A DNA stretch of 42,440 nt. It comes from Pseudomonadota bacterium. Its GTDB lineage: Bacteria; Pseudomonadota; Alphaproteobacteria; Rickettsiales; Midichloriaceae. Where the stretch lies: positions 1 through 42,440 of the forward strand of contig JAFECK010000011.1 of assembly GCA_018242185.1 (NCBI GenBank), written 5' to 3'. Under the pieces are notes generated by a model. It was given only the letters and a program-made list of their open reading frames with translations, was not told the DNA's origin and did not search any database. This document shows positions 1-7,979 of this stretch, one piece after another; the first letter of the stretch is position 1; each line of letters begins with the position of its first letter. Both the position numbers and the translations under genes were made by a program.

Positions 1-1
1 T

Positions 2-142
2 ATTCCGGACAACAGTGGGCTTGATCGCACAATTCAGCAAATGCTATACTTACAAGATATGCTTTTGTCGATGCTCAACTATGCAATTTCATTCATAGTG
101 TTAACCTTGCTTAATTCACTGGATGGTGTGGTCAAGCCATGA
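2..142 (+). CDS. 3' end of an unidentified protein, truncated by the window edge
   Basis: A frame open from the left edge gives 46 residues and ends in TGA at 140-142. The peptide has a hydrophilic start (IPDNSGLDRTIQQ), then a hydrophobic stretch (MLNYAISFIVLTLL) and a short polar tail ending VVKP. It looks like the C-terminus of a protein whose last helix is membrane-embedded. No family can be assigned from so short a piece. The main support is that it stays open up to the edge with a plausible composition. A chance open frame of this length is possible. Confidence 0.4.
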   Translation: MPDNSGLDRTIQQMLYLQDMLLSMLNYAISFIVLTLLNSLDGVVKP

Positions 143-236
143 CATTTATAGGCCTTTGTAGCCTGTATTAAAAACTTATCGCAAACTTATAAGTTAAGCC
201 TTGCGCAGCCCTGTATTTGTGAAAAAAACAAACTAT

Positions 237-265
237 TTGCGCCCTATTTTTGATCATGCTATTAT
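237..265 (+). promoter_or_regulatory. possible promoter upstream of the acidic membrane protein gene
   Basis: TTGCGC (237-242) and TATTAT (260-265) are separated by 17 bases. The -10 box is good (5 of 6) but the -35 box is weak (3 of 6). It lies about 95 bases before the start at 360 in an otherwise non-coding stretch (143-359) where I see nothing else clear. Confidence 0.3.
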
Positions 266-359
266 GCATGGCATAAAGTTGCTTGGCTGTGAGTAAAAGA
301 TTAGGGTGTCCTATGAGGGAGCGGTTTGAGTTGTGGATTTATAGCTATATGAGGGTTTT

Positions 360-1667
360 ATGGATAGGGAGATAGAAGATTATGAAGACGATGATGAAGA
401 AAAAAGTCACCGAAGTGGTGAAGAATCTGACTCGTCGAGCAGCAATAAAGTCAGTATGTTTGCTATAATATTGCAAGCAGCTGGCAATCCTGAGGGGTTT
501 AATTCAAGAGGAAATCGAGCGCCATTGTGGGTGGTAGCTCTTACGACAATGAGTTCTCCAGTGCATGTTTTTCAGAACTGGTTGCTGTCGATGTTTTACG
601 CCGGTGCGTCTAATAAATGGCAGCAACACAATCTTGTTTCATTAGATCCTGGTGATGTAAGCCGTAGTGTTAATGAGGTGCAAGATAAGATAGGGAAAGT
701 AATAGCTAGTATTGCCCTTACCAATAATGTCTTGGAACTAAGTATAACTGTTTATGACGAGCTTTGCGATTATTTCACGGAGTTATATAGCAGCAGGTTG
801 CCTTCGCTTTCTCTTCCAGTATCTGGTATAAAGCATTCTAATGCTCATGAGAACAACAAACAGCGGGATCATGGCGATGAAGGTGAAGATAATGATTACC
901 GCTTGCAAGAGCAAGATGATGAATCAGAGCAGCTATCAAATTTCAGAGATTATAATAATACGAAATTAGACGCCGGTTTGAGGTTGTTCATAGAAGATGC
1001 TTTGAAGGGCGTAGGGGAGCCGAGAAAGGTGCTTGCTAACATCCCGCATATATTAACTGATGAACAAGTTCAGCAGATCATGGGCTTCATTGAAGATGAG
1101 AAAAAAGAGCATCACTTAGTGCTTACAAAACCAGGCCCAGAGCCAAAACCTAATGATCAAATATTCGGTTATAGTGCGACGTTGGTAGCTTCTGTGTTTC
1201 AAGGCGTGCTTGTATATGCAGCTGTATACGGTATAGGACTAGGGTTTGCTGATAGTGGTATTGCGAGTTTAGTATTTCACGGTGCTGCCTCAGCGGCCGT
1301 CGGCGTATTGTTAGGTAGTGGCCGCAGGGTTTCAGGATGCGTAAGCGGCGCGTTTGTTGGCTTAGGCGCATTCGCGATGCAAAGATTTGCTATAGATGTG
1401 ATGCGTGACCTGCCGCTGTTTGAGCTGAATCCACAATTGATGGCCGGCTTATGTATTGTGGTGTTAGCTATTGGCGCTGAGAGTTTAGCATTAAGCACGA
1501 CTCGTATGGGTACTATTAAAGGGATGCCATCGATCCGTGCTAAAGCTGAAGAAGTGGCCGCGGGGTTTGACCAAGCTTTCCCAGTCCATCATTTTGTTCG
1601 CACTAGCCTGCGCGAAATTATGCAGAAAGGTTGCTGCAGCAAGCGCAATGATTTCAGCGACTACTAA
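360..1667 (+). CDS. hypothetical acidic membrane protein with C-terminal hydrophobic region
   Basis: I do not recognise this 435-residue protein. Residues 1-30 are very acidic and serine-rich, including an aspartate/glutamate run at 5-14 and a serine run at 24-28. A second acidic, polar region lies at about 160-195. Hydrophobic segments at roughly 271-294, 300-340 (Gly/Ala-rich) and 360-380 suggest three or four membrane passes, with a short polar tail containing a CC pair (425-426). There is no signal peptide, so the long N-terminal part is probably cytoplasmic. The start is supported by GAGGG four bases before the ATG. It is followed about 100 bases later by another unknown membrane protein on the same strand. 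A role at the membrane is inferred from composition only. Confidence 0.75.
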   Translation: MDREIEDYEDDDEEKSHRSGEESDSSSSNKVSMFAIILQAAGNPEGFNSRGNRAPLWVVALTTMSSPVHVFQNWLLSMFYAGASNKWQQHNLVSLDPGDVSRSVNEVQDKIGKVIASIALTNNVLELSITVYDELCDYFTELYSSRLPSLSLPVSGIKHSNAHENNKQRDHGDEGEDNDYRLQEQDDESEQLSNFRDYNNTKLDAGLRLFIEDALKGVGEPRKVLANIPHILTDEQVQQIMGFIEDEKKEHHLVLTKPGPEPKPNDQIFGYSATLVASVFQGVLVYAAVYGIGLGFADSGIASLVFHGAASAAVGVLLGSGRRVSGCVSGAFVGLGAFAMQRFAIDVMRDLPLFELNPQLMAGLCIVVLAIGAESLALSTTRMGTIKGMPSIRAKAEEVAAGFDQAFPVHHFVRTSLREIMQKGCCSKRNDFSDY

Positions 1668-1711
1668 GACCGTTAATGGAGTTTTTTTGAAAGCTTAGCA
1701 CGGCACTAGCC

Positions 1712-1740
1712 TTGGAGGGTCCAGCTATGTATGCTATCAT
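1712..1740 (+). promoter_or_regulatory. possible promoter for the gene at 1770
   Basis: TTGGAG (1712-1717) and TATCAT (1735-1740) are 17 bases apart and 30 bases upstream of the ATG at 1770. The -10 is good and the -35 only partial. Confidence 0.35.
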
Positions 1741-1769
1741 GGCAAGATGATTTTATATACGGATGAAGA

Positions 1770-3131
1770 ATGAAGGCTATATCGGAAGATGGCATAAAAA
1801 AACAACTCAATGAAGTGCTTGGTTATGGCTATGAAGAGACTACAAACTTTGAGCCGCTACACAAGCAAATAGATGCTGAGCTAAAAAAGCAGCCTGCTTC
1901 AACGATACCAAAATGGCTATTGAACTTGCATAAAATCAGGCTGATTGCTGCGGATATAGTTTTCGATTATGCCGTTTCTAAACAATGGAATCTCGGAGAA
2001 AAACGCAAGCTAGAGCTAGCAAAGGACGTCAAACAAAAAGGACAGCGGCTGGCTGCTTTAATGTTGGAGTATGAGAAAGACAATAAAATCACAGTTGAGA
2101 ATGCGGCGAAAAGCGAGGAAGAACAAATCAAATTGTATCTGGCATCTCGACAGCTTCTGGTAAATGAATTACAGCCAGCTTTAGTAGATTATGGTATTGT
2201 TCTGCCAGGCTCAGTCTCGTTTCCAAGCTACCGCCAGACCAATGAGTACTTAGAGAATATCGTAGAAAAAGCACAAAGAAAAATATCCAAGAATGTTGGA
2301 AGTAAAGAAGCGCAGCTAGGCAAGCTGACCAATATGCATGCAATTTTATCTTGCATATCAAAAGAAAACGGAATCAGTTCTGATGCACTGGTTAATGGGT
2401 TCAGGGAGGTGTGGTTATATAATAAAGTGAATAAGTTCTACACATGGAATTACCATAAACAGAATGAAAATTATATACAACAGCTCATGCAAGAGTATAA
2501 CGAGATAGCGAATAAGTTAAATACAGCTGATAATAAGAAAAAATTGGAGCAGATATATAAATCTAGAGAGTTATCATCCCAGCAGCAAGACCAGGTGTTT
2601 CAGCTGATGGTTATCGAGTGGAAGATTCAGATATATCGAGAAATAAATCCAAAGAAAAAGGCGTATAATAAGTCGATGCTCCAATTTCTTGAAATTTTGT
2701 CTGAGCTGCCAGAATCAGGGAGGAATGCTAGGGTAGTGATATGCAAACGCTTGGCCACAATAGGGTTTGCTATATTAAGCCTGGCAATACCAGCGGCTGC
2801 GGCAGCTGTAGACTTGTTGGCACATGGAACCTTGCAAGAGGCTATAAAAAAAGCTGTGGAGCAAAATAGCCTGGATATTTGCAATGAAAGGTTATTGGAG
2901 GCGATAAACCAAGTGATGCCAGAATTTCTGACGGTTGTTACTGTATGTGGCATACTTGGGATGACAGGAGTGCTCGCTGCTGCAGTATGGCGGGATAATT
3001 CCCCAGTTCGGGCAATAGGTGATACTGAGACGTTGCGCAAGGGGCTGATAGAGTTGGAACAAGCCTTTATCAAGGCGTATAAGAAAGAGCAAGATGAAGC
3101 GCAAAGTAAGGCGAAGGATAAGAGTAATTGA
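1770..3131 (+). CDS. hypothetical helical protein with two C-terminal membrane segments
   Basis: This 453-residue protein matches no family I know. Residues 1-320 are hydrophilic, charged and predicted largely helical, with Gln/Glu/Lys-rich stretches at about 80-130, 160-190 and 230-300 that look coiled-coil prone. Two hydrophobic segments follow at about 327-350 (alanine-rich) and 386-407, separated by a charged loop of about 35 residues. A lysine-rich tail ends the protein. There is no signal peptide. The architecture resembles that of the unknown gene at 5460-6431, but I see no clear sequence identity. A weak GGA lies just before the ATG. The gene ends 40 bases before a strong hairpin terminator. 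Confidence 0.75.
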   Translation: MKAISEDGIKKQLNEVLGYGYEETTNFEPLHKQIDAELKKQPASTIPKWLLNLHKIRLIAADIVFDYAVSKQWNLGEKRKLELAKDVKQKGQRLAALMLEYEKDNKITVENAAKSEEEQIKLYLASRQLLVNELQPALVDYGIVLPGSVSFPSYRQTNEYLENIVEKAQRKISKNVGSKEAQLGKLTNMHAILSCISKENGISSDALVNGFREVWLYNKVNKFYTWNYHKQNENYIQQLMQEYNEIANKLNTADNKKKLEQIYKSRELSSQQQDQVFQLMVIEWKIQIYREINPKKKAYNKSMLQFLEILSELPESGRNARVVICKRLATIGFAILSLAIPAAAAAVDLLAHGTLQEAIKKAVEQNSLDICNERLLEAINQVMPEFLTVVTVCGILGMTGVLAAAVWRDNSPVRAIGDTETLRKGLIELEQAFIKAYKKEQDEAQSKAKDKSN

Positions 3132-3171
3132 GGTATGGTATTGGGTGCCGCTAAAACCACATATCTCAATG

Positions 3172-3215
3172 AAAAAAGCGCCAGTAACGTTATCACTAAC
3201 GCCAGGCGCTTTTTT
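3172..3215. terminator. bidirectional rho-independent terminator
   Basis: The arms AAAAAAGCGCC (3172-3182) and GGCGCTTTTTT (3205-3215) are perfectly complementary. An inner CGTTA-TCAC-TAACG hairpin stacks inside them. Because the outer arms are A- and T-rich on opposite sides, the structure works as a terminator in both directions. It sits between the convergent genes ending at 3131 (+) and 3235 (-). Confidence 0.9.
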
Positions 3216-3234
3216 GTTAGCCGTTAAGGTGGAC

Positions 3235-3630
3235 TTACCAGCTGTGGTGACGTATGTGATACTCCCAGCTGTGGTCACGCACGTAACACTCACGGTGCAG
3301 CCATAGGTCTAGATCACTCATGTGGTGATGATAACCATTATGCTCTTCGTGGTGTTTTGGCTTATGATGATGTTTCTTCTTCATAGGTTTAGCTTCTTCA
3401 CCCTCTTTGCCTTTTGCAGCTTTTTCGGTTTTTTCAGCTTCTTTAGCTTTGTCAGCTTTCATAGCTTCCTTAGCTTTCTCAGCTTTTTCAACCTTTTCAG
3501 CTTTTTTAGCGCTTTCAGATGCTTCTGCTTTTGTTTGTTTAGAATCTGTTTGGTACTCCGCGTAGGCAGTCGCGCTTACTAGCGCTGTGCTCACCGCAAC
3601 TAGAGCAAACAATTTTAACGCTGCTTTCAT
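3235..3630 (-). CDS. secreted Lys/Ala-repeat and histidine-rich small protein
   Basis: This is a 131-residue exported protein of unknown family. Residues 1-24 form a signal peptide with an AYA cleavage motif (22-24). Residues 32-80 are a run of A/K/E repeats (KAEKAEKAKEA type), likely a charged helix. Residues 85-131 are rich in His, with HHH at 87-89 and 101-103, HH at 93-94 and 128-129, and a duplicated C-terminal nonapeptide rich in His and aromatic residues. The His clusters suggest metal binding (Zn, Ni or Cu) in the periplasm or at the surface; this is inference. The start was chosen at the ATG five bases after AAGGAG rather than the GTG two codons upstream. It lies 69 bases downstream of the intradiol-like gene on the same strand and ends at the bidirectional terminator. 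Confidence 0.8.
   Translation of the reverse strand: MKAALKLFALVAVSTALVSATAYAEYQTDSKQTKAEASESAKKAEKVEKAEKAKEAMKADKAKEAEKTEKAAKGKEGEEAKPMKKKHHHKPKHHEEHNGYHHHMSDLDLWLHRECYVRDHSWEYHIRHHSW
3238..3291. repeat. imperfect 27-bp tandem duplication inside the histidine-rich gene
   Basis: Two adjacent 27-base units (3238-3264 and 3265-3291) both begin CCAGCTGTGGT and end in ACTC, with a few substitutions between them. On the minus strand they encode the last residues of the histidine-rich protein as two nine-residue copies, ECYVRDHSW and EYHIRHHSW. The in-frame unit length fits a recent coding duplication. Confidence 0.85.
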
Positions 3631-3698
3631 AATCACTCCTTATGAACTAGTTACTTAAAACCTTAATGCACATACACGAAAAGCATATATGCCATCCC

Positions 3699-4703
3699 CT
3701 AGTAGGTTTTATAATTAAGGCTACCATTCAGTGTAATAGCAAATTCATAAACATCAATACCCTCATTTATATTATAACCAATATATTTCGAAATTAATAA
3801 ATGACGTTGCTCTTTGGCAACTTGGGAGCGTAGCATTGGATCACTCTCAACCGCTAGATTATCTGGGAAAAACATCTCAGTCTCAAAATGCTGGATCTCT
3901 GGGTGGTCTATGCTAAACCGTATATGTGGTGCACGATTGTGCACAGGTCCAGGCATTATAGAGAAGAAAGAATATCGACCTAAGTTGTCAGTAAATGTGA
4001 TACCAGAGCCTGTAAAACCTCGATCACGTTCTTTATCATCTGAATAATGGCCTAGTGAATCAGCCTGTACCAGCTGAATGCGCGCCCCGGTGACTGGCAC
4101 ACAGTTTTGGTCTAATACTCTACCTACTAGGTTGATCATCTTACCTTGCGCTAAATAAGGCGAACCGCTAGTACGCCGCAAATCATTGCTGTGATGTGTA
4201 GCTGGATATGACTCTACTTCCCATACTTCAGGGGTTAAAGGGCAGCCTTCCACGGCTTGGGCACTAGCGGCTTCTGCGCTTTTCTGAGCTATATGCGTGT
4301 TGTCATATTGGCTTCCGGCGTTATTTCTGGCATTTGCTTTCTCTGAGTCGCACTGAGCGGACTCGTCCTCACAGTATATCTCCTCAAGGATATTATCTTT
4401 AGTAATGTGCGGATAGGTATTGTCATATTGCTTCTTAGGTGCTGGCTGTTTTTGTTTTCCAACTTTAGGCTTTGGCTTTGCCGCAGGTTTGGTTTGGGCC
4501 AAAGGTTGCTTGTTTTCTTCAGCGGGCTTGGCTTGAGCTTCTGGCTGCTTGTTTTCAGCAACAGGGTTTGTTTGCGCAGCAGTGTTATGAGTAGTAGTGA
4601 CTACTGTAGTTGCGTTGCTGGTTTTCTCCTCAGCGCCTGCAAGCGCAGGAGCGCTAAGACATGCGGTTAATATTATAGTCGATAGAAAAAAATTATACTT
4701 CAT
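3699..4703 (-). CDS. exported protein with a degenerate intradiol-dioxygenase-like domain
   Basis: This is a 334-residue exported protein. Residues 1-24 look like a signal sequence. LTAC at 12-15 could be a lipobox, or cleavage could follow ALAGA. Residues 25-95 are a low-complexity linker with repeated ENKQP and AKP units. Residues 185-330 match the beta-sandwich core of intradiol ring-cleavage dioxygenases (protocatechuate 3,4-dioxygenase type), seen as LVQADSLGHY, GRYSFFSIMPGP and APHIRFSI. Of the four iron ligands of that family (Tyr, Tyr, His, His), Tyr220 and His260 are present. The second Tyr is Val254 and the second His is Arg262, so normal iron-dependent catalysis is unlikely. The start at 4703 overlaps the end of the ElbB-like gene by 11 bases, which implies coupling. 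Confidence 0.8.
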   Translation of the reverse strand: MKYNFFLSTIILTACLSAPALAGAEEKTSNATTVVTTTHNTAAQTNPVAENKQPEAQAKPAEENKQPLAQTKPAAKPKPKVGKQKQPAPKKQYDNTYPHITKDNILEEIYCEDESAQCDSEKANARNNAGSQYDNTHIAQKSAEAASAQAVEGCPLTPEVWEVESYPATHHSNDLRRTSGSPYLAQGKMINLVGRVLDQNCVPVTGARIQLVQADSLGHYSDDKERDRGFTGSGITFTDNLGRYSFFSIMPGPVHNRAPHIRFSIDHPEIQHFETEMFFPDNLAVESDPMLRSQVAKEQRHLLISKYIGYNINEGIDVYEFAITLNGSLNYKTY

Positions 4704-5364
4704 ATGTTTTACCTTTTTTTGCCATTTCAATTACTTTCATCACTAAAGCAGCGATGCCATCCCCGATTTTACCGAGCTTATCGTCACGCATATAAGCAGA
4801 ACAGCTAACCAGACGATTGTCGTTATCCACACATATTTGCTCAGATTCACACACCTCTTGTGTCGCCCCAAGATTTGCTAGAGTAGCACTATATTCGCCG
4901 ACAGTAAGGTGTGGTTTAATGCCGCCGCCAAGCGCTGCAGCCACTACAATTGGTGCTATACACATAGCTCCAATTGGTTTGCCGGCTTTGTGGAAGCCAA
5001 GAATGATCGCTTTGATATCTTCTTTAGCAGTCACATTATCCGGGTCCGTTAACATGGTGGAGAAATTTTTTGCCATACCAAAGCCGCCTGGCATAATCAG
5101 GCCGTCAAAGTCTTCCGCTTTTAGTGTGCCAAGCTCTTTGATATTGCCGCGCGCTATTCTGGCGGCTTCTTCTAGGATATTGCGCTCCTGAGTTTTTTTA
5201 GCACTTGTCATATGATTAATGACGTCCACTTGAGGGCGATTGGGCGCAAAACACTGAACTTCAGCCCCATAGTGATCGAGCGCTAATAAAGTGATCACCG
5301 CTTCTCGGATTTCGCTACCATCTTGGTGTCCGCAACCGGCTAATATTACTGCAATCTTGGTCAT
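4693..5364 (-). CDS. elbB: ElbB-like DJ-1/PfpI superfamily protein
   Basis: This 223-residue protein matches the ElbB family (once called enhancing lycopene biosynthesis protein 2), a class-I glutamine-amidotransferase-like fold with reported glyoxalase activity. Diagnostic pieces are the N-terminus KIAVILAGCGHQDGSEI, the motif DGLIMPGGFGMAKN, and the nucleophile-elbow region KPIGAMCIAPIVVA, which carries the conserved cysteine. The start at 5364 is supported by AAGG a few bases upstream. An in-frame ATG 29 codons earlier would add an unconserved extension. It overlaps the next gene by 11 bases and follows an unknown membrane protein after about 95 bases. Why it sits downstream of T4SS genes is unclear. 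Confidence 0.9.
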   Translation of the reverse strand: MTKIAVILAGCGHQDGSEIREAVITLLALDHYGAEVQCFAPNRPQVDVINHMTSAKKTQERNILEEAARIARGNIKELGTLKAEDFDGLIMPGGFGMAKNFSTMLTDPDNVTAKEDIKAIILGFHKAGKPIGAMCIAPIVVAAALGGGIKPHLTVGEYSATLANLGATQEVCESEQICVDNDNRLVSCSAYMRDDKLGKIGDGIAALVMKVIEMAKKGKTYEV

Positions 5365-5459
5365 ACCTGTACCTTTTAGAATAATGCTGGTAATAATCTG
5401 GCATGACTTTCGCGAAAGCGCAAATCTTTTCTGTGGCCGCCCGTAATGCATTGCTGCAA

Positions 5460-6431
5460 TTATGAACGAACCTGCTCTGTGGCACGGCTCTTGGCGTATT
5501 CTTCAATGTTATGTTGTAGTTCTTTGGCTATAACCCTCATTTTGCTGATATTATTTACTTTATTTTGCACCGCATCTTCAACTACTACCAGCATTTCTAT
5601 AGCACTCTCTTTTTGTAAAGCTTTTTCTATTGCTTTTGGCCCGATGAGGTCTAGCATCTGCTGCGCTGCACGATGATGTACTCCTGGCATTTCATCAATG
5701 CCGAAACCTATCATACCAGCACTAGCAGTCGTATATAAACCAATCAAAGTTAAAAGCGAGACAATACATACCCCAGTAAAAACTGATTGACCAGTGCTAT
5801 GTTCAAACAAGTCTTTAAAAGCTGCTGCTGCACTAATGTGGCTATATTCATTTATATTAACCCACATGCCTATAATAGCTCCAACCGTTATCGCCAACGA
5901 ACCTACCGCCGCTCCAGCCATAATAAGATTGGCGCGAGTTTTGAGCGCGCTATATTTTGCACGATGTCCTTCATTTTTCATCATCTCTACCATTTCGCTG
6001 AAACAATCATCTATAGCATTTTCTAGTTCTTGTGCCTTCCGATTCAGAGCAAGGTACTGCTTACCTAATTCGCTATTTTGAACTTCTCCAGCTGCCTTAT
6101 TCCATGTCTCCGTTGAGGCTCCTTTGCCCATAGCTTCTCCGAGTTTTTCCCCGAACTTATGCTCAATAAAATATACCTTTTCAGTTTGCTCAGCATGTGG
6201 CTTTGGTAGCTTCAAATCCAAACCACATGGGATACCGCGAGTACATGCAAGAAAAACATTATAACGCATTTCTCTTTTGACCTCGTCAAGCGCTTCTGAT
6301 GAATTTTCAAGCTCTGCAGGCGCAATTCTTGACAGTTGAAATAAACCCATTTGCAAAGCCATATTAATGCGCTGCACGAAGCTAGATGCTTCCAGCTTTG
6401 CCACATAACTGTGGGTAACTTTTTGATTCAT
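5460..6431 (-). CDS. hypothetical protein with two membrane segments
   Basis: I do not recognise this 323-residue protein. Residues 1-165 are mostly polar and helical, with a likely coiled-coil at about 125-155. Hydrophobic segments lie at about 168-191 and 216-243, with a short alanine/phenylalanine-containing loop between them. A helical, charged C-terminal domain of about 80 residues follows. There is no signal peptide, so both ends should face the cytoplasm if both segments span. The ATG at 6431 is preferred over the one two codons earlier because AAGAG sits six bases before it but directly abuts the upstream ATG. It lies 44 bases after the histidine kinase and is probably co-transcribed with it. 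Confidence 0.8.
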   Translation of the reverse strand: MNQKVTHSYVAKLEASSFVQRINMALQMGLFQLSRIAPAELENSSEALDEVKREMRYNVFLACTRGIPCGLDLKLPKPHAEQTEKVYFIEHKFGEKLGEAMGKGASTETWNKAAGEVQNSELGKQYLALNRKAQELENAIDDCFSEMVEMMKNEGHRAKYSALKTRANLIMAGAAVGSLAITVGAIIGMWVNINEYSHISAAAAFKDLFEHSTGQSVFTGVCIVSLLTLIGLYTTASAGMIGFGIDEMPGVHHRAAQQMLDLIGPKAIEKALQKESAIEMLVVVEDAVQNKVNNISKMRVIAKELQHNIEEYAKSRATEQVRS

Positions 6432-6475
6432 ACACATCTCTTTTTAATGAGATAATAAGTATAAATAGTGAATAT

Positions 6476-7270
6476 TTAGTTACTAGCGCTCCTGCTTTTT
6501 CCCTCAATCTGTGGCAATAAAATTCGAACAGTAGTGCCTTGATTTACTTTGCTACACACGCATATATGCCCGTGCGCTGCTTCCACTATGTTGAGTACAT
6601 TTGCTAGGCCAATGCCGCTGTTTTTCTCACTCATCTTGGTAGTAAAAAATTGCTCAAATATCCGAGGCAATACGTCTGGTGCAATGCCGCAGCCGTAGTC
6701 CTCTACTTCTATAACAAGGTATGCTCCTGTCTCCAGTTGACGTTTGCCTGGTACGTAACAGCCTACACAGAAAGTATGTGGGTCTTGCATTTCAACGTTA
6801 TAGCAGCGAACTAGCACTTCAGACTCTGGGCTTGAGGCTTGTACCGCATTCAAGAGCAAATTGAGTATGGATTGTTCGAGCCAAATATAGTCCGCTTTCA
6901 CATGGTATAAGTCTTTTGCTACCTCCATGCGTATTTGTACGTTTGTTTTGCTTAAGTGCGCTATCAGAGGTGCAATATCCTGAAAGAGCAGGGCAGGGTG
7001 GAACTCTTCCTGTTTGCCACCACGTTGTGAAAGACTCAGTAAGCTTCCGGTCAGCTTAGTTGCACGCAATGCTGCCTCCCTGATCTGCGTAATACAATAA
7101 TTGGGAGTGTATACTACGTCTAGACTAGTGGCTAAATCGCAGTAACCAAGAATTACAGTCATGATGTTATTGAAGTCATGAGCAACGCCGGTGAGCACGC
7201 TGCCCATTAGGCGCAAACGCTCGTTATGTAATGCTGTTTCTTCATTTTGTGTGTCGTTATTAGTGGCCAT
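6476..7270 (-). CDS. soluble CckA-like histidine kinase core
   Basis: This 264-residue protein is the transmitter half of a two-component kinase. The phosphoacceptor His31 lies in the H-box GVAHDFNNIMTVILGYCDL, closest in wording to the alphaproteobacterial CckA group. The N-box is NLLLNAVQASS. The ATP-binding boxes are DYGCGIAPD, FEQFFTTK and NSGIGLANV. The full ATPase domain runs to the C-terminus. Unlike typical CckA it has no transmembrane helices, PAS domain or receiver, so its input and partner must come from other proteins. It lies 42 bases downstream of ruvA. It may be a reduced CckA or a separate paralogue; sequence alone does not decide. No strong ribosome site precedes the ATG. Confidence 0.85.
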   Translation of the reverse strand: MATNNDTQNEETALHNERLRLMGSVLTGVAHDFNNIMTVILGYCDLATSLDVVYTPNYCITQIREAALRATKLTGSLLSLSQRGGKQEEFHPALLFQDIAPLIAHLSKTNVQIRMEVAKDLYHVKADYIWLEQSILNLLLNAVQASSPESEVLVRCYNVEMQDPHTFCVGCYVPGKRQLETGAYLVIEVEDYGCGIAPDVLPRIFEQFFTTKMSEKNSGIGLANVLNIVEAAHGHICVCSKVNQGTTVRILLPQIEGKSRSASN

Positions 7271-7312
7271 ATATTAAACCGGTTTATATCTTTGAGAACA
7301 TGGCCATCGCTT

Positions 7313-7957
7313 CTAGTTACCAGCTCTTACGTCTCGCCCTAGAGTTTGCAGCCCCATTCTGATTAACTCTTGCAGGTCTAACACATTTTCTTTATCTATG
7401 ATAGTCCTCAATGCGATTTCTATGTCATTTTTATGAAAACCGAAGTTGGCAAGAGCAGAAACAGCATCATTGAATATCGTGATTTCTTTTGGCATGACCT
7501 TATTGTCGAGATTTTTCTGGTTCTGATTTGCCAAGGAAATCGAATATTGTTGGGCATATGTTGCTGCTTTATCTTTTAGCTCTGTCACCAACCGAGTCGC
7601 CAGTTTACTGCCGACACCAGGCACCATCTGTAGCATATTTTTATCTCCCGATACTATAGCTGTGGTAAGCGCTTCGGGAGCAAGAAGCGATAGTATCGCA
7701 ATTGCGAGTTTAGCTCCTACTCCTTGTACAATTTGCAGTGTTTTGAACCAGCGTTTTTCTTCCAAGTTGGCAAAACCAAATAAAGATATTTGATCTTGTT
7801 TGACATCCATCTCAATCCAAAGGCTAGCTGTTTGACCTGCCGCAGTATGGTGCAACACAGAGCCGGTGGGGTGTACCAAATAGCCTACACCACCAACGTC
7901 TATAATTAAGTGATCAGCTGCTACGTGCAATATTTCGCCTCGCAAATGCCCAATCAT
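7313..7957 (-). CDS. ruvA: Holliday junction branch-migration protein RuvA
   Basis: RuvA binds the four-way junction and recruits the RuvB motor. The 214-residue protein begins MIGHLRGEI and shows the N-terminal OB-fold (IIDVGGVGYLVHPT). Tandem helix-hairpin-helix motifs follow (KTLQIVQGVGAKLAIAIL and MLQMVPGVGSKLATRLVTEL), then a C-terminal UBA-like segment for RuvB contact (AVSALANFGFHKNDIEIAL). The start was set at this conserved N-terminus; the longer frame runs back into virB9. It lies 22 bases after virB9. Neither ruvB nor ruvC is adjacent, though ruvC is at 33761-34237. Confidence 0.96.
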   Translation of the reverse strand: MIGHLRGEILHVAADHLIIDVGGVGYLVHPTGSVLHHTAAGQTASLWIEMDVKQDQISLFGFANLEEKRWFKTLQIVQGVGAKLAIAILSLLAPEALTTAIVSGDKNMLQMVPGVGSKLATRLVTELKDKAATYAQQYSISLANQNQKNLDNKVMPKEITIFNDAVSALANFGFHKNDIEIALRTIIDKENVLDLQELIRMGLQTLGRDVRAGN

Positions 7958-7979
7958 AGAGTTATACCTAATGGTGTTA

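Noticed and set aside
3322-3582. Phe/Ser-rich open frame on the plus strand
   Set aside because: It is the antisense of the Lys/Ala-repeat gene; the composition reflects the complementary repeats and there is no ribosome site.
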